From an uncultured Paracoccaceae bacterium (lineage in GTDB: Bacteria; Pseudomonadota; Alphaproteobacteria; Rhodobacterales; Rhodobacteraceae): a stretch of 64,000 nt of DNA. Location of the stretch: assembly GCA_947495295.1 (NCBI GenBank), contig CANLYJ010000001.1, forward strand, positions 496,001-560,000, given 5' to 3'. Below the pieces are notes generated by a model. The model worked only from the letters and a program-made list of their open reading frames with translations, ran no database searches and was not told the origin of the DNA. This document shows, piece after piece, positions 44,422-53,701 of this stretch; the first letter of the stretch is position 1, and each line of letters begins with the position of its first letter. A program made the position numbers and the translations under genes.

Positions 44422-45735
44422 ATGTCATCGAAGATCCTCAAGCTGACGATTAACAAGTTTCGAGGTATTCAAGAGCTTAAATGGTACCCCTCCAAAGGAA
44501 CGAATTTTATCTTAGGGGGCGGCGATACAGGAAAGACAACGGTGCTCGAGGCCGTAGACCTTCTGTTCTCGCCATCCACTTCATTCAACGTTTCAGAGAC
44601 TGATTACTGGATGCGCGACACGGCAACCATTTTTGCCATCGAGGCCGTTGTTCGTCTGGGAGGCGAGGTCGATATCAACACTCTGCCAAATATGGCCTAC
44701 CCGTGGCATTGGGATGGTAAGGAAGCTGTTGTGCCTGACAACAACGAAGAGAAGGGCGAAAACGACGAGGTTTACAGAGTCCGGTTCACAGCGAATGAAC
44801 AGCAAGAAACCTTGTGGGAAATCGTTCAGCCAGATGAAAGCACAATCCGGTTTTCTGTAGGCCTCAGACGGCAGATCGGATTGGTTTCGCTTCCAAGCGA
44901 TGAACGAAACGACAGGGACCTGAGATTGGTCTACGGGTCTGCTCTGGACCGCCACATAGGTGATCCGTCCTTGCGTTCCCGTATCGGGAAACAGGTTGCC
45001 AGTATAAATCTTCAGGACGAATTATCAGAAGAGGCAAAGGCGGCCCTTACGTTACTTGACGCCAAGTTTGGAGACAAAGCTCTCCCCGGAGGTGTGTCGA
45101 TTGGGTTGACGAGCTCCAAGGGCGTCTCGATCGGTGCGCTTGTTGGTTTATTGGCTCAGAAGAACGCGGATACGCAACTTCCGCTATCGAGCTGGCGAGT
45201 CGGAACTAGGCGTTTGGCCAGCCTTGAAATCGGAGCTGCTAATAGTAATGCACCCTCTTTCATCACCGTGGATGAAATCGAACGCGGGCTTGAGCCATAC
45301 CGGCTAAGGCAGTTCCTTGCCGATCTTACTGGGCAAGACAGTCAGAAATTCGTTACGACACACAGCCCAATTGCGATAGCCGCAGCGCCAGAAGCACACT
45401 TGTGGTACATGGACAGCTCGGGTCGCCTTGGCTCACTTCCGTCTGAGTTGGTCGGCAAACAGCAAAAAAATGATCCTGAGACGTTCTTATCCCGTGTCGC
45501 GGTGATAGCTGAAGGCGTAACTGAAGTAGGCTTTCTCAGTTATCTCCTAGAATTGGCGCTGGGGTGTGCTCCCTTGGATCACGGAATTCGGGTCTGCAAC
45601 GGACAAGGTAACGATCACACAGGAAAACTGCTAAAAGCTCTTGATGAGGCCGGTCTCAAGTTTGCCGGCCTGGCCGACAATGAAGGCGTAAAGGTGGGGA
45701 ACTGGGCAGCGTTGAAGGAACTGAGGTTCCCCTAG
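44422..45735 (+). pseudogene. OLD-family ATPase/TOPRIM nuclease (GajA-like), truncated
   Basis: 437 residues remain. INKFRGIQELKWYPSKGTNF and ILGGGDTGKTTVLEAVD give the OLD N-terminus and Walker A, ITVDEIERGLEP the Walker B region, TTHSPIAIAAAP the H-loop, and VAVIAEGVTEVGFL the first TOPRIM acidic motif; FAGLADNEG may be the second. Full-length OLD/GajA proteins are normally longer. The frame stops at the border of an IS3-type element, where the C-terminal TOPRIM end is missing. In Gabija, GajA pairs with a UvrD-like helicase, absent here. It is probably cargo of the older element and no longer functional. Confidence 0.78.
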
Positions 45736-45780
45736 ATTTGTAGACGCTTTGCTCCCTAACTTTGAGGCGAGGAGGCCGAC

Positions 45781-46056
45781 ATGGGGACAAGCAATTACAG
45801 CGACGAGTTCAAGCGCGATGCGGTGCATCAGATCACGGTGCGGGGGTATCCGGTTCGGGAGGTTTCCCGGCGGTTGGGCGTGAGCACGCATTCTCTGTAC
45901 AAGTGGATGAAGCTGTTCGGCGATCCTGTGCCGAAGCAGCCCGGCGTGGATCATGAAGCTGAGAACCGCCGGTTGAAGCGCGAGCTGGCCAGGGTGACCG
46001 AGGAGCGTGATATCCTAAAAAAGGCAACGGTGTACTTCGCGCGAGGGTCCCAATGA
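45781..46056 (+). CDS. IS3-family transposase OrfA
   Basis: 91 residues. NYSDEFKRDAVHQITVRGY and VREVSRRLGVSTHSLYKWMK form the helix-turn-helix; a leucine-zipper-like tail (LKRELARVTEERDILKKATVYFA) is typical of IS3 OrfA. The RBS GAGGCGAGGAGG precedes the ATG. OrfB begins at 46053 with a 4-base overlap but is cut short, so the element cannot move by itself. Confidence 0.9.
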   Translation: MGTSNYSDEFKRDAVHQITVRGYPVREVSRRLGVSTHSLYKWMKLFGDPVPKQPGVDHEAENRRLKRELARVTEERDILKKATVYFARGSQ

Positions 46057-46110
46057 ACTACGCCTTCATCCGGGCGCATCGCGGAGAGTTCGGCATCCGG
46101 GCCATGCCCG
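46053..46110 (+). pseudogene. IS3-family OrfB, first codons only
   Basis: MNYAFIRAHRGEFGIRAM is the usual start of IS3 OrfB. Similarity ends at about 46106, where IS200-type sequence begins. The DDE core is absent. Confidence 0.75.
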
Positions 46111-46179
46111 CTACTGATCCTTGGCGACGATGTTCACCTGGACCGGCTGATTGCCACCAGCGGCGGTCACAATGCCCCA

Positions 46180-46516
46180 AATCCAGGCCCCCATTCGCGT
46201 GCGGGTGCGCGACATCTGCTGTCAAGTTTGCCGCGAGAAGGGTGTCGATATTATCCGGGGTGTGCTGTCCGACGACCATCTCCACATGTTCGAGCCGGTT
46301 CCGCCGAAGCTGGCGATTAGCAACTTGGTGCGGCTGATGAAGGGGCGCTCCTCCCACAAGGCCCAGCGCGAATTCCCGCAGATCAAAAAACGGTATTGGG
46401 GTCGCCGGTTTTGGGGGGCGTGGGTACTTTTCAACCACCAACGATGCCATCACGGAAGATACGTACTTCAGTACTTGGCGCAGCACATCGCAAGTCCTAC
46501 CGACGCCAGTTGGTAG
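46180..46516 (+). pseudogene. IS200/IS605-type TnpA remnant
   Basis: The segment encodes RVRVRDICCQVCREKGVDII, DDHLHMFEPVPPKLAISNLV (with the HxH metal motif) and KGRSSHKAQREFP ... KKRYWGRRFWG, all typical of Y1 transposases. The N-terminus is missing. At a run of six G (near 46413-46418) the frame shifts: the family sequence RGYFSTTNDAITEDT lies in another frame for about 45 bases, after which VLQYLAQHI returns to the first. Truncated and doubly frameshifted, hence inactive. Confidence 0.75.
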
Positions 46517-46601
46517 TGGTTTAGTTCCAACTTCTGAGCCTAGGCTGAGCCTAAACTCCTTCTGATCGGCACGTCGCGTCTGTTAAGTCATTGAAATCAA
46601 A

Positions 46602-46675
46602 TGGAGGCGAGTACCGGAATCGAACCGGTGTACACGGATTTGCAATCCGCTGCGTCACCACTCCGCCAACTCGCC
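46602..46675 (-). tRNA. tRNA-Cys (anticodon GCA)
   Basis: 74 bases on the minus strand. The acceptor stem GGCGAGT pairs with ACTCGCC, and CCA is encoded. The anticodon loop TTGCAAA contains GCA, flanked by stem CGGAT/ATCCG. The T arm holds GGTTCGATTCC. It marks the right border of the accessory block; IS remnants lie about 85 bases from its 3' end. Confidence 0.95.
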
Positions 46676-46808
46676 GACCAGGGTGCTCGCGCCGAATATA
46701 CCATGGTCTCCTGACGCGCAAGATGCTCTGGCGGCCTTATCAGCCGTTGCCGCCACATCGCTTCTGTGGCATGAAACATTGAAACCTCTCAACCAGTGAG
46801 TTCCGCCC

Positions 46809-47462
46809 GTGAGTGACTATGCCGCCCGCCGCACCATGATGGTCGACACCCAGATACGTCCGTCCGATGTAACGAAATTCCCGATTATTGACGCGATGCT
46901 TGATGTGCCGCGGGAAGCGTTTGTGCCTGCCAATCTGCGTGAAGCTGCCTATGTCGGTGAAAATCTGGAAATTGGCGGCGGGCGCACCTTGCTGGAGCCG
47001 CGCAGCCTGGCCAAGATGCTGGATGCGCTTGAGGTGCAACCGCATCATGTTGCACTCGATCTGGGCTGTGGGTTGGGATATTCCACGGCCGTTTTGGCGC
47101 GGATGTGTGACTTTGTCGTTGGTCTGGAAGATGATGAGGCGCGGACCGACGAAGCCCAGACGCTGCTATCTGAACAGGGCGTGGATAATGCCGCTGTCAT
47201 GGCCGCCGATCTGACCGAAGGGGCCGCCAAATCAGGACCCTATGATATCATTCTGATCCAGGGCGCGGTTGAATTTGTGCCGGATGCTTTGCTCGCCCAG
47301 TTGCGCGAGGGTGGCCGGATTGCATGCATCTTTGCCGAAGGGGCATTGGGTGTGGTCCGGATTGGGCACAAGATTGACGGCAATGTGAACTGGCGCTTTG
47401 CCTTCAACGCAGGTGCGCCGGTGTTGCCCGGGTTCTACAAGCCGCCTGCATTCGCACTTTAG
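46809..47462 (+). CDS. Protein-L-isoaspartate O-methyltransferase family protein
   Basis: 217 residues, GTG start, giving MSDYAARRTMMVDTQIRPSDVT, the family-typical beginning. The SAM site is VALDLGCGLGYSTAVLARM, with VVGLEDDE as motif II and YDIILIQGAVEFVP as the post-core strand. PCMT enzymes repair isoaspartyl residues; this shorter alphaproteobacterial group, found next to tolC, may have another role. tolC follows 65 bases later on the same strand. Confidence 0.88.
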   Translation: MSDYAARRTMMVDTQIRPSDVTKFPIIDAMLDVPREAFVPANLREAAYVGENLEIGGGRTLLEPRSLAKMLDALEVQPHHVALDLGCGLGYSTAVLARMCDFVVGLEDDEARTDEAQTLLSEQGVDNAAVMAADLTEGAAKSGPYDIILIQGAVEFVPDALLAQLREGGRIACIFAEGALGVVRIGHKIDGNVNWRFAFNAGAPVLPGFYKPPAFAL

Positions 47463-47527
47463 GATTGGTCATTGGGCGCGGTTGCTGTATCTTTTGAAAA
47501 AAAGCATAAAGTTAGAGGCGCAGGATC

Positions 47528-48889
47528 ATGATTAAGCGGGTAAAAATTGCCACGTGGGCCGCCGTTTTTGCGGTTGTTTCGGGTGGCGCGGCCACGGGTG
47601 AAACGCTCGCCGATGCGTTGACATCGGCCTATAATAACTCGGGTTTGCTGGAACAGAACCGCGCCTTGTTGCGCGCCGCCGATGAAGATCTTGCGCAGTC
47701 TGTCGCGTCGACTTTACCAGTAATCAGCTGGTCGGCACAGGCCACCAACACAAGTCCACGCCCCATACCTGGATCTGACTTGCTGCAGGCATCTGCGCGG
47801 ATATCCGCCTCTTTGACACTTTATGATGGTGGGGCCAACCGACTGGCGGTGGAGTCCCAGAAAGAGACGATTTTGGGGACGCGACAAGCCTTGCGCTCTG
47901 TTGAACAGGATGTCCTGCTGCGCGCGGTGCAAGCCTATATGCAAGTGCGTAGCGATACCGAATTTGTATCGCTTCGTCAGAACAACGTGCGGGTTCTGAC
48001 CCAAGAATTCCGGGCCGCGCAGGACCGTTTTGAAGTCGGCGAGGTGACCCGTACGGATGTTGCGCTGGCCGAGGCTCGCCTTGCTGCTGCGCGTAGCTTG
48101 CTGGCGGCAGCCGAGGGCGAGTTGGCAAGGTCTATCGAAGAATATCGCGCAGCTGTTGGCCGTGCGCCACAGCAATTGCGCCCCGTTTCAGCAGCGCCAC
48201 TGTCGCGCGACATTCAGGACGCCAAGAACTTTGCCGTTCGCAACCACCCCGACATCAGGCAGGCCCAGCATGCCGTCAGTGCAGCAGAGTTGAATATTCG
48301 CCGGGCCGAGGCTGCATTGGGGCCAACGATTTCGCTTGAAGGTTTTGTTGCCGTTGATCCCGATGGCGACGAGTCGCGCCAGATTGGCATTCAGGCGGGT
48401 GGACCAATCTATAGTGGTGGCCGGTTGTCCAGCCAGATCAGACAATTCATGTCGCGTCGTGACGCCGCGCGTGCAGGTCTGCTGGTGACGACGCAGGGGA
48501 TCGCCCAGCAGGTCGGTAATGCCTATTCTTTCTTGCGGGTTGCCCGTGCATCGCGGGGCGCATCGGATCAACAGATACGCGCGGCGCGTGTCGCATTCGA
48601 AGGCGTGCGTGAAGAAGCAACGCTTGGCTCTCGCACCACACTTGATGTGTTGAACGCAGAGCAAGAGCTGCTTGACGCGCAGGCCAACCTGATTTCTGCC
48701 CAAGCAGAAGAAGTGATTGCATCCTACTCTGTTCTGGCCGCCATGGGATTGTTGAATGCCGATCATCTGCGCCTTCCTGTGCAGCAATATGATCCGTCGC
48801 AATATTACAATCTGGCAAAGGATGCCCCGATTGCGATGTCGCCGCAGGGCGAAGCCCTTGACCGGGTTTTGCGCGCGATCGGCGACTAA
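47528..48889 (+). CDS. tolC: TolC-family outer membrane channel
   Basis: 453 residues. A signal peptide (KIATWAAVFAVVSGGAATG) is cleaved before ETLADALTSAYNNSG. Two outer-membrane efflux repeats follow, with typical LAEARLAAARSLLAAAEGEL and LLDAQANLISAQAEEVIASY coiled helices. TolC trimers form the exit duct for type I secretion and multidrug pumps. It probably shares a transcript with the pcm-like gene and the acidic protein downstream. Confidence 0.93.
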   Translation: MIKRVKIATWAAVFAVVSGGAATGETLADALTSAYNNSGLLEQNRALLRAADEDLAQSVASTLPVISWSAQATNTSPRPIPGSDLLQASARISASLTLYDGGANRLAVESQKETILGTRQALRSVEQDVLLRAVQAYMQVRSDTEFVSLRQNNVRVLTQEFRAAQDRFEVGEVTRTDVALAEARLAAARSLLAAAEGELARSIEEYRAAVGRAPQQLRPVSAAPLSRDIQDAKNFAVRNHPDIRQAQHAVSAAELNIRRAEAALGPTISLEGFVAVDPDGDESRQIGIQAGGPIYSGGRLSSQIRQFMSRRDAARAGLLVTTQGIAQQVGNAYSFLRVARASRGASDQQIRAARVAFEGVREEATLGSRTTLDVLNAEQELLDAQANLISAQAEEVIASYSVLAAMGLLNADHLRLPVQQYDPSQYYNLAKDAPIAMSPQGEALDRVLRAIGD

Positions 48890-48973
48890 CCACAAAGTGA
48901 CGTTCATCTTTGTTGTTTGCGTTCCGACTATGCGCTAAGTTGTGCGAGGCGGGGCGCAACGTCGGGATGAGTT

Positions 48974-49621
48974 ATGTCCAACACTCCTAATCCAAATGAA
49001 ATTGACGAGGTCATGTCGTCGGTTCGTAAACTGGTGTCGCGTGGCGAGCGATCGCCTGACGCCACAACTGACGGGGATGCGCTGTCTGAAGCTGCGACTG
49101 CCTCGGAAAAACTGATACTGACGCCTGCCTTGCGGGTTGATGAGCCTGATGCGCAGGATGCAGAACCGCCCGCAACATCCGACGGAAATCGCGCCAATGT
49201 CTTGGTGCTGGACCCCGAGAAGCATGCGGAACCCGGGCCCCATGACGCGACGATTGCGCAACTTGCGGCGGCGGTTGCGGGACCTGTTGAGGATTGGCAA
49301 CCCGAAGAGACGGAAACCTTTGACGAAGCTGATTGGGCTGTCAGCGCGATGGGCGCATCGGATGAACCGGAATTTTTTGACGCTACAGAAGAACCGGAGA
49401 GGCAAGAAGAGCATGCGGATGTGTCATCGGACCCAGATGATGAGCTTGCTGCGTTTCTGCCGCAGGAACCCGCCATCGACCCTGCTATGTTACGCGAGAT
49501 GATTGCGCAGATTGTTCGCGAAGAGCTGGCCGGCGACACAGGTGAGCGGATCACCCGCAATGTCCGCAAACTGGTCCGGCGCGAGATCAATTTGATACTG
49601 GCGTCCCGTGATCTGCGTTAG
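48974..49621 (+). CDS. Acidic low-complexity protein with conserved C-terminal helix
   Basis: 215 residues. The N-terminus NEIDEVMSSVRKLVS and the C-terminal segment MLREMIAQIVREELAGDTGERITRNVRKLVRREIN look conserved; the middle 130 residues are Glu/Asp/Ala/Pro-rich and probably disordered. The layout (short N helix, acidic linker, oligomerising C helix) is like that of PopZ/DUF2497 proteins, but I cannot confirm homology. It ends in the paired-hairpin terminator. Confidence 0.65.
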   Translation: MSNTPNPNEIDEVMSSVRKLVSRGERSPDATTDGDALSEAATASEKLILTPALRVDEPDAQDAEPPATSDGNRANVLVLDPEKHAEPGPHDATIAQLAAAVAGPVEDWQPEETETFDEADWAVSAMGASDEPEFFDATEEPERQEEHADVSSDPDDELAAFLPQEPAIDPAMLREMIAQIVREELAGDTGERITRNVRKLVRREINLILASRDLR

Positions 49622-49640
49622 TCAGGCCGGTGGAGCGATG

Positions 49641-49686
49641 CAAATTTCTTACAAAGAAATTTGTCAAAATCCTTCATAGGATTTTG
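49641..49686. terminator. Paired AT-rich palindromes between convergent genes (second locus)
   Basis: Hairpin 1: CAAATTTCTT (49641-49650), loop ACA, AAGAAATTTG (49654-49663). Hairpin 2: CAAAATCCT (49665-49673), loop TCAT, AGGATTTTG (49678-49686). It has the same plan as 21571-21624 and again lies between convergent 3' ends, here the acidic protein gene and cobQ. Confidence 0.82.
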
Positions 49687-49693
49687 TTGCCCT

Positions 49694-51145
49694 CTAAGTT
49701 TCGTCCGTGATTGCAAGGAACTGATCGATATCGAGATGGCTCTCGACATGCGTGGCCAGCGCGTCGAGCGTGTTCTCTACGCCTGCTGCATAATCATAAC
49801 GGGACAGCGGCAAGCGGCATTGTTCAAAAAAGGCGGATCTGAACTGATCTGCTGCAAATAGCCCGTGCAAATAGCATCCCGTGACCCGACCGTCAGGGGA
49901 TGCCGCCCCTTCACCGCGCCCATCCAGTGCAAGCCAGGCCCTGTCACAATCCGGCCCGGTGGTATTCCCAATATGGATTTCATAGCCCGCCACGGTATCG
50001 CCAGTCGGCAGATAGATGGCAGTTGACCGGGCCAGCCGTTTCTGCGGCTTCATGACGGTCCGCACATCAAGAAGGCCAAGTCCCTTGACCCGCGATGGTG
50101 GCCCTTCAATCCCATCTTCATCAATGATCTCGTGCCCCAGCATTTGATAGCCGCCACAGATCCCCAAAACGCGCCCACCGCGCCGTACATGCGCCTCTAG
50201 ATCGATATCCCAACCCTGGGCGCGAAAATGTGCCAGATCGGCAATTGTCGATTTTGAGCCAGGGATGATGATCAGGTCTGCATCGCCGGGCAGCGCGCGC
50301 CCAGCCTCGACAATCTGGACGCTGATGCCGGGCGTGGCCGCGAGCGGGTCAAGATCATCGAAATTGGCGATCCGGTTCAGGCGGGGAACGATGATCTTGA
50401 GATCGCCGCCTTTGCTGCTGGCCACATCCATCACGTCTTCGGCGGGCAGTTTCCACGCATCAGCGAACCACGGCAGAATGCCCAGCCCGGCCCAACCGGT
50501 CTGATCGGCAATGATCCGCATCCCGTCTTCAAACAGGGTTGGGTCGCCCCGGAATTTGTTGATCGCAAAGGCGCGGATCAGGGCGCGGTCTTGGGCTGGC
50601 AGCACCGCATGGGTGCCCACCAATTGCGCGATCACACCGCCGCGATCAATATCGCCGATCAGAACAACCGGGACACCCGCAGCGGTGGCAAAGCCCATAT
50701 TGGCAATATCGCCGCTGCGCAGATTGACCTCTGCCGGGCTGCCCGCACCTTCGACCAGCACAAGATCATGGGCCTTGCTCAGCCGGTTGAAGCTTTCCAA
50801 GACCGGGGGCAGCAGTTTCGATTTTTGTTTGCCGTAGTCGCGGGCTTTCATCGTGGCAAAGCGTTTGCCTTGCACGATCACCTGCGCGCCAGTATCCGTT
50901 TCGGGCTTTAGCAGTACCGGGTTCATGTCGATCATCGGCTCCAGCCCGCAGGCTAACGCCTGCAGGGCTTGCGCGCGGCCAATCTCGCCCCCATCGGCGG
51001 TCACGGCGGCGTTGTTGGACATGTTTTGCGGCTTGAACGGCGCGACGGACAGCCCGCGACGGGTGCAAGCCCGTGCAAGCCCGGCCACCAGCATGGATTT
51101 ACCCACGTTGGAACCGGCCCCCTGGATCATGATTGCACTGGTCAT
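49694..51145 (-). CDS. cobQ: Cobyric acid synthase
   Basis: 483 residues from 51145, preceded by GGAGGGAGG; the frame is open further upstream, but the family begins at [19 protein letters not shown]. The P-loop GAGSNVGKS, the [11 protein letters not shown] segment and the class I glutaminase triad with Cys in [12 protein letters not shown] and His in GCYLHGLF are seen. The enzyme amidates four side chains of adenosylcobyrinic diamide. It feeds B12 supply, which NrdJ in this window requires. Confidence 0.95.
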   Translation of the reverse strand: MTSAIMIQGAGSNVGKSMLVAGLARACTRRGLSVAPFKPQNMSNNAAVTADGGEIGRAQALQALACGLEPMIDMNPVLLKPETDTGAQVIVQGKRFATMKARDYGKQKSKLLPPVLESFNRLSKAHDLVLVEGAGSPAEVNLRSGDIANMGFATAAGVPVVLIGDIDRGGVIAQLVGTHAVLPAQDRALIRAFAINKFRGDPTLFEDGMRIIADQTGWAGLGILPWFADAWKLPAEDVMDVASSKGGDLKIIVPRLNRIANFDDLDPLAATPGISVQIVEAGRALPGDADLIIIPGSKSTIADLAHFRAQGWDIDLEAHVRRGGRVLGICGGYQMLGHEIIDEDGIEGPPSRVKGLGLLDVRTVMKPQKRLARSTAIYLPTGDTVAGYEIHIGNTTGPDCDRAWLALDGRGEGAASPDGRVTGCYLHGLFAADQFRSAFFEQCRLPLSRYDYAAGVENTLDALATHVESHLDIDQFLAITDET

Positions 51146-51197
51146 CGCGCCTCCCTCCGATAGGTTCATAGGGGTGCATAAGGCGCAGGGAAAGAGC

Positions 51198-51776
51198 ATG
51201 AATACACCCGCACATATGATTTTTGGCCTGACGGTCTTTGCCAAGGCGGGGAGGCCAACCGTCACTGCTGCTGCGCTTGCCGGGGCACTGATCCCCGACT
51301 TGTCGCTGTACCTGATGTCGGGTTGGCATCTGCAAGTCCTGGGCACTTCGCCCCAGGTGGTATTTGGGCAGCTATACTTTTCGGATGCATGGCAAAGCAT
51401 CTTTCGGATCGACAATTCAATGATCCTTTGGGGGATCGCCCTGACATTTGGCCTGATGTTCCGCATGCCGGTGATGATCGCCTTGTGCGGGGCAGCAATG
51501 CTGCATCTGGTCGGGGATTTTCTGTTACATCACGATGATGGGCGGGCGCATTTCTGGCCGATCAGCAACTGGATTTTTCAAAGCCCCGTCAGCTATTGGG
51601 ACCCGGCACATTATGGCACGATTTTTGGTGCAATCGAAATTGGGGCATCACTGTTATGCTGTGCGGTGTTATGGCGACGGTTCAGCGGGTTGGTGATGCG
51701 CGGGTTGATCATATTCTTGGGGCTGCTGGAATTCGCCCCGTTCATCCTGTTTGCGATCATGTTTTCGGGGCCATAA
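51198..51776 (+). CDS. Integral membrane protein of unknown function
   Basis: 192 residues with several hydrophobic helices. [30 protein letters not shown] and [24 protein letters not shown] resemble DUF457/YdjM-type membrane proteins with conserved His/Asp near the membrane. Divergent from cobQ, 52 bases apart. Relatives may be labelled as cobalamin-related only by position; I see no evidence for such a role. Confidence 0.7.
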   Translation: MNTPAHMIFGLTVFAKAGRPTVTAAALAGALIPDLSLYLMSGWHLQVLGTSPQVVFGQLYFSDAWQSIFRIDNSMILWGIALTFGLMFRMPVMIALCGAAMLHLVGDFLLHHDDGRAHFWPISNWIFQSPVSYWDPAHYGTIFGAIEIGASLLCCAVLWRRFSGLVMRGLIIFLGLLEFAPFILFAIMFSGP

Positions 51777-51810
51777 AAAAGAAAAGCGGCCCCCGCAGGA
51801 ACCGCATTTT
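51774..51810. terminator. Candidate bidirectional terminator
   Basis: AAAAGCGG (51782-51789) and CCGCATTTT (51802-51810) with a 12-base loop, preceded by a run of A. It lies between the convergent membrane protein and DUF6280 genes. Confidence 0.55.
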
Positions 51811-51832
51811 CAATCGCAAAGCGCGTGCAGGA

Positions 51833-52156
51833 TCAGGCGGCTTTCGCTTCCTGTTCAGCTGCATTGCGCCGTTCGCTTTCTTCGCGGGACAATGCAACAG
51901 ATGTACGCACACCCTTGCCCACGAATTCCATCAGGCCTTCCACAACCCGCTCATTGGGGTCGATGCCAGCGCATGACAACACTTCGCGGCCATCGCGTGA
52001 ACGTGCCCAACGTGCAATCTGTTCTGGCCCATTGCCATATTTCTTGTCATCCGCAATTGCATCATCCAGCGCAGCCAGAACGACAGCGGCGAACAATTTA
52101 CGGGCACGGTTGCCTTGTTCATTGTTGAACGCTGTACCGTCGACGAAATCTCTCAT
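51833..52156 (-). CDS. DUF6280-type conserved protein
   Basis: 107 residues: MRDFVDGTAFNNEQGNRARK, FAAVVLAALDDAIADDKKYG and ARSRDGREVLSCAGIDPNERV. I recognise this as a highly conserved short protein of Roseobacter-group genomes with no known function. No membrane segment. The 225-base space before efp holds promoters in both directions and no gene I can support. Confidence 0.72.
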   Translation of the reverse strand: MRDFVDGTAFNNEQGNRARKLFAAVVLAALDDAIADDKKYGNGPEQIARWARSRDGREVLSCAGIDPNERVVEGLMEFVGKGVRTSVALSREESERRNAAEQEAKAA

Positions 52157-52381
52157 CTATAGTTCCCTATTTTTGTTCTTGTACTTCCGCGTGAGCGCCA
52201 ATATGCCCATTTGAGTCCGATTCGGGGGCGCTCATTTGGAATGGCAGCTATGCGTTTAATGCATAGCTACGTGCAGCCGCACCGCTTCTTTCTCATGACC
52301 TTGTCAGACATCCATCGCCCAGATATAGGCGGTAAAACCCTCGTTTCAACCTTTTGTTAACTACCAAACACGAAGTGACCC

Positions 52382-52945
52382 ATGCCCAAAATCAACGGTA
52401 ACGAAATTCGCCCCGGTAACGTGCTGGAACATGATGGTGGCCTTTGGGGCGCTGTCAAAGTGGATCATGTCAAACCCGGCAAGGGTGGTGCATTTGCACA
52501 GGTTGAGCTGAAAAACCTGCGCGACGGGCGCAAGTTGAATGAACGGTTCCGTTCCGCCGACAAGGTTGAACGTGTACGTCTGGACCAGAAGGATCAGCAG
52601 TTTCTGTTTGAAGATGGCGACATGCTGACATTCATGGATAGCGAAACCTATGAACAGATCGCCTTGCCATCGGACATCCTGGGCGACCGCCGCCCGTTCC
52701 TGCAGGATGGGATGATTGTCCAGATCGAGTATTACGGCGAAGAGGCGTTGAATGTCAGCCTGCCGCAGAAAGTGGTCTGTAAGGTTGTCGAAACCGAGCC
52801 TGTGGTAAAGGGTCAGACCGCTGCAAACAGCTTTAAGCCCGCGACGCTGGATAATGGCATCCGGGTCATGATCCCACCATTTGTCGGCCAGGACGAAGAT
52901 ATCGTGGTTAATACAGAGACATTTGAATACGCCGAACGCGCCTGA
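52382..52945 (+). CDS. efp: Elongation factor P
   Basis: 187 residues, full length. [21 protein letters not shown] starts the KOW-like domain I; the loop [10 protein letters not shown] carries the Lys (modified in other bacteria) that reaches the peptidyl-transferase centre. Domains II and III follow, ending in [15 protein letters not shown] relieves ribosomes stalled at polyproline. Confidence 0.96.
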   Translation: MPKINGNEIRPGNVLEHDGGLWGAVKVDHVKPGKGGAFAQVELKNLRDGRKLNERFRSADKVERVRLDQKDQQFLFEDGDMLTFMDSETYEQIALPSDILGDRRPFLQDGMIVQIEYYGEEALNVSLPQKVVCKVVETEPVVKGQTAANSFKPATLDNGIRVMIPPFVGQDEDIVVNTETFEYAERA

Positions 52946-52965
52946 ACAAGAGACGCCGGTTCAGG
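52941..52965. terminator. Hairpin at the convergent efp/ygfZ ends
   Basis: CCTGAAC (52941-52947) and GTTCAGG (52959-52965), loop 11 bases, overlapping the efp stop codon. No T-run, so a weak candidate. Confidence 0.35.
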
Positions 52966-52966
52966 G

Positions 52967-53701
52967 CTAGTCTATGCGGGTAAGGCTGGCTTGCCCCGCC
53001 TGCATAACGCCCGTTGCCCGATCAAACCGCAAAAATGCGATCCCTTCGTTCCCGCTGATCGTATGCAGCGTGCCCGCTGGTTTCCCATCTGTTGTAATTT
53101 CATCACCGGTTCGGGCCTGCCCATCTATCCTGACGCGCGCCAGCCCTTTTTTCAGCGTGGTCTTATGCTTCATCCGGGCCACAATTTCCTGCCCCACGAA
53201 GCATCCCTTTTTGAAATCCACGCCGTTCAAGGCCTCAAAACCGCATTCGAGAATATAGGCGTCTGGTGTCAGCTCAATACCGGTTTCCGGGATCAGATGT
53301 GCCACACGCAAAGCATCCCAATCGGTGTTGTCGCTTTCATCCGTTTCACTGTAAAGCCGCCAACCCAGGGCGGGATGCCGCGGGTCCGCGATGGCACCAT
53401 CAGGCGCAGGCCCGGTGCCGCGCGACACGATCAGGTCCAGCTCGGCGATCTGCACATCGGCGCGAAGCCGGTACATGGTCAGCCGCTGCGCCAGCGCCGG
53501 GGCGATTGCACTTGCCACATCAATCACCATCTGGTCGGCCTGCCGCAGCACAAAGAAATCGGCGATGAACTTACCCTGTGGCGTCAGCAGGGCCGTGTAA
53601 ATCAACGTACCTTCCGGCTTGGCGATGTCATTGGTGACAAGCCCTTGCAGGAAATCATCCCGGTCTGACCCGGTAATCGCAATAAGCGTGCGTTCAGTCA
53701 T
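52967..53701 (-). CDS. ygfZ: YgfZ/GcvT-type folate-binding protein
   Basis: 244 residues from 53701 (MTERTLIAITGSDRDDFLQGLVTND). The family signature KGCFVGQEIVARMKH with the reactive Cys is present. YgfZ helps assemble or repair Fe-S clusters with tetrahydrofolate. Further upstream ATGs lie inside the neighbouring ABC gene and are not used. It overlaps the end of the ABC exporter gene by eight bases, so the two are cotranscribed. Confidence 0.9.
   Translation of the reverse strand: MTERTLIAITGSDRDDFLQGLVTNDIAKPEGTLIYTALLTPQGKFIADFFVLRQADQMVIDVASAIAPALAQRLTMYRLRADVQIAELDLIVSRGTGPAPDGAIADPRHPALGWRLYSETDESDNTDWDALRVAHLIPETGIELTPDAYILECGFEALNGVDFKKGCFVGQEIVARMKHKTTLKKGLARVRIDGQARTGDEITTDGKPAGTLHTISGNEGIAFLRFDRATGVMQAGQASLTRID

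Noticed and set aside
44422..45735. Complete Gabija system
   Set aside because: The GajA-like gene lacks its C-terminal end and no UvrD-like GajB gene follows; IS fragments occupy the place.
46602..46675. tRNA-Cys as integration site of the whole accessory block
   Set aside because: No tyrosine integrase gene and no repeat of the tRNA 3' end near 24.5 kb; the main element is explained by Tn7-type transposition.
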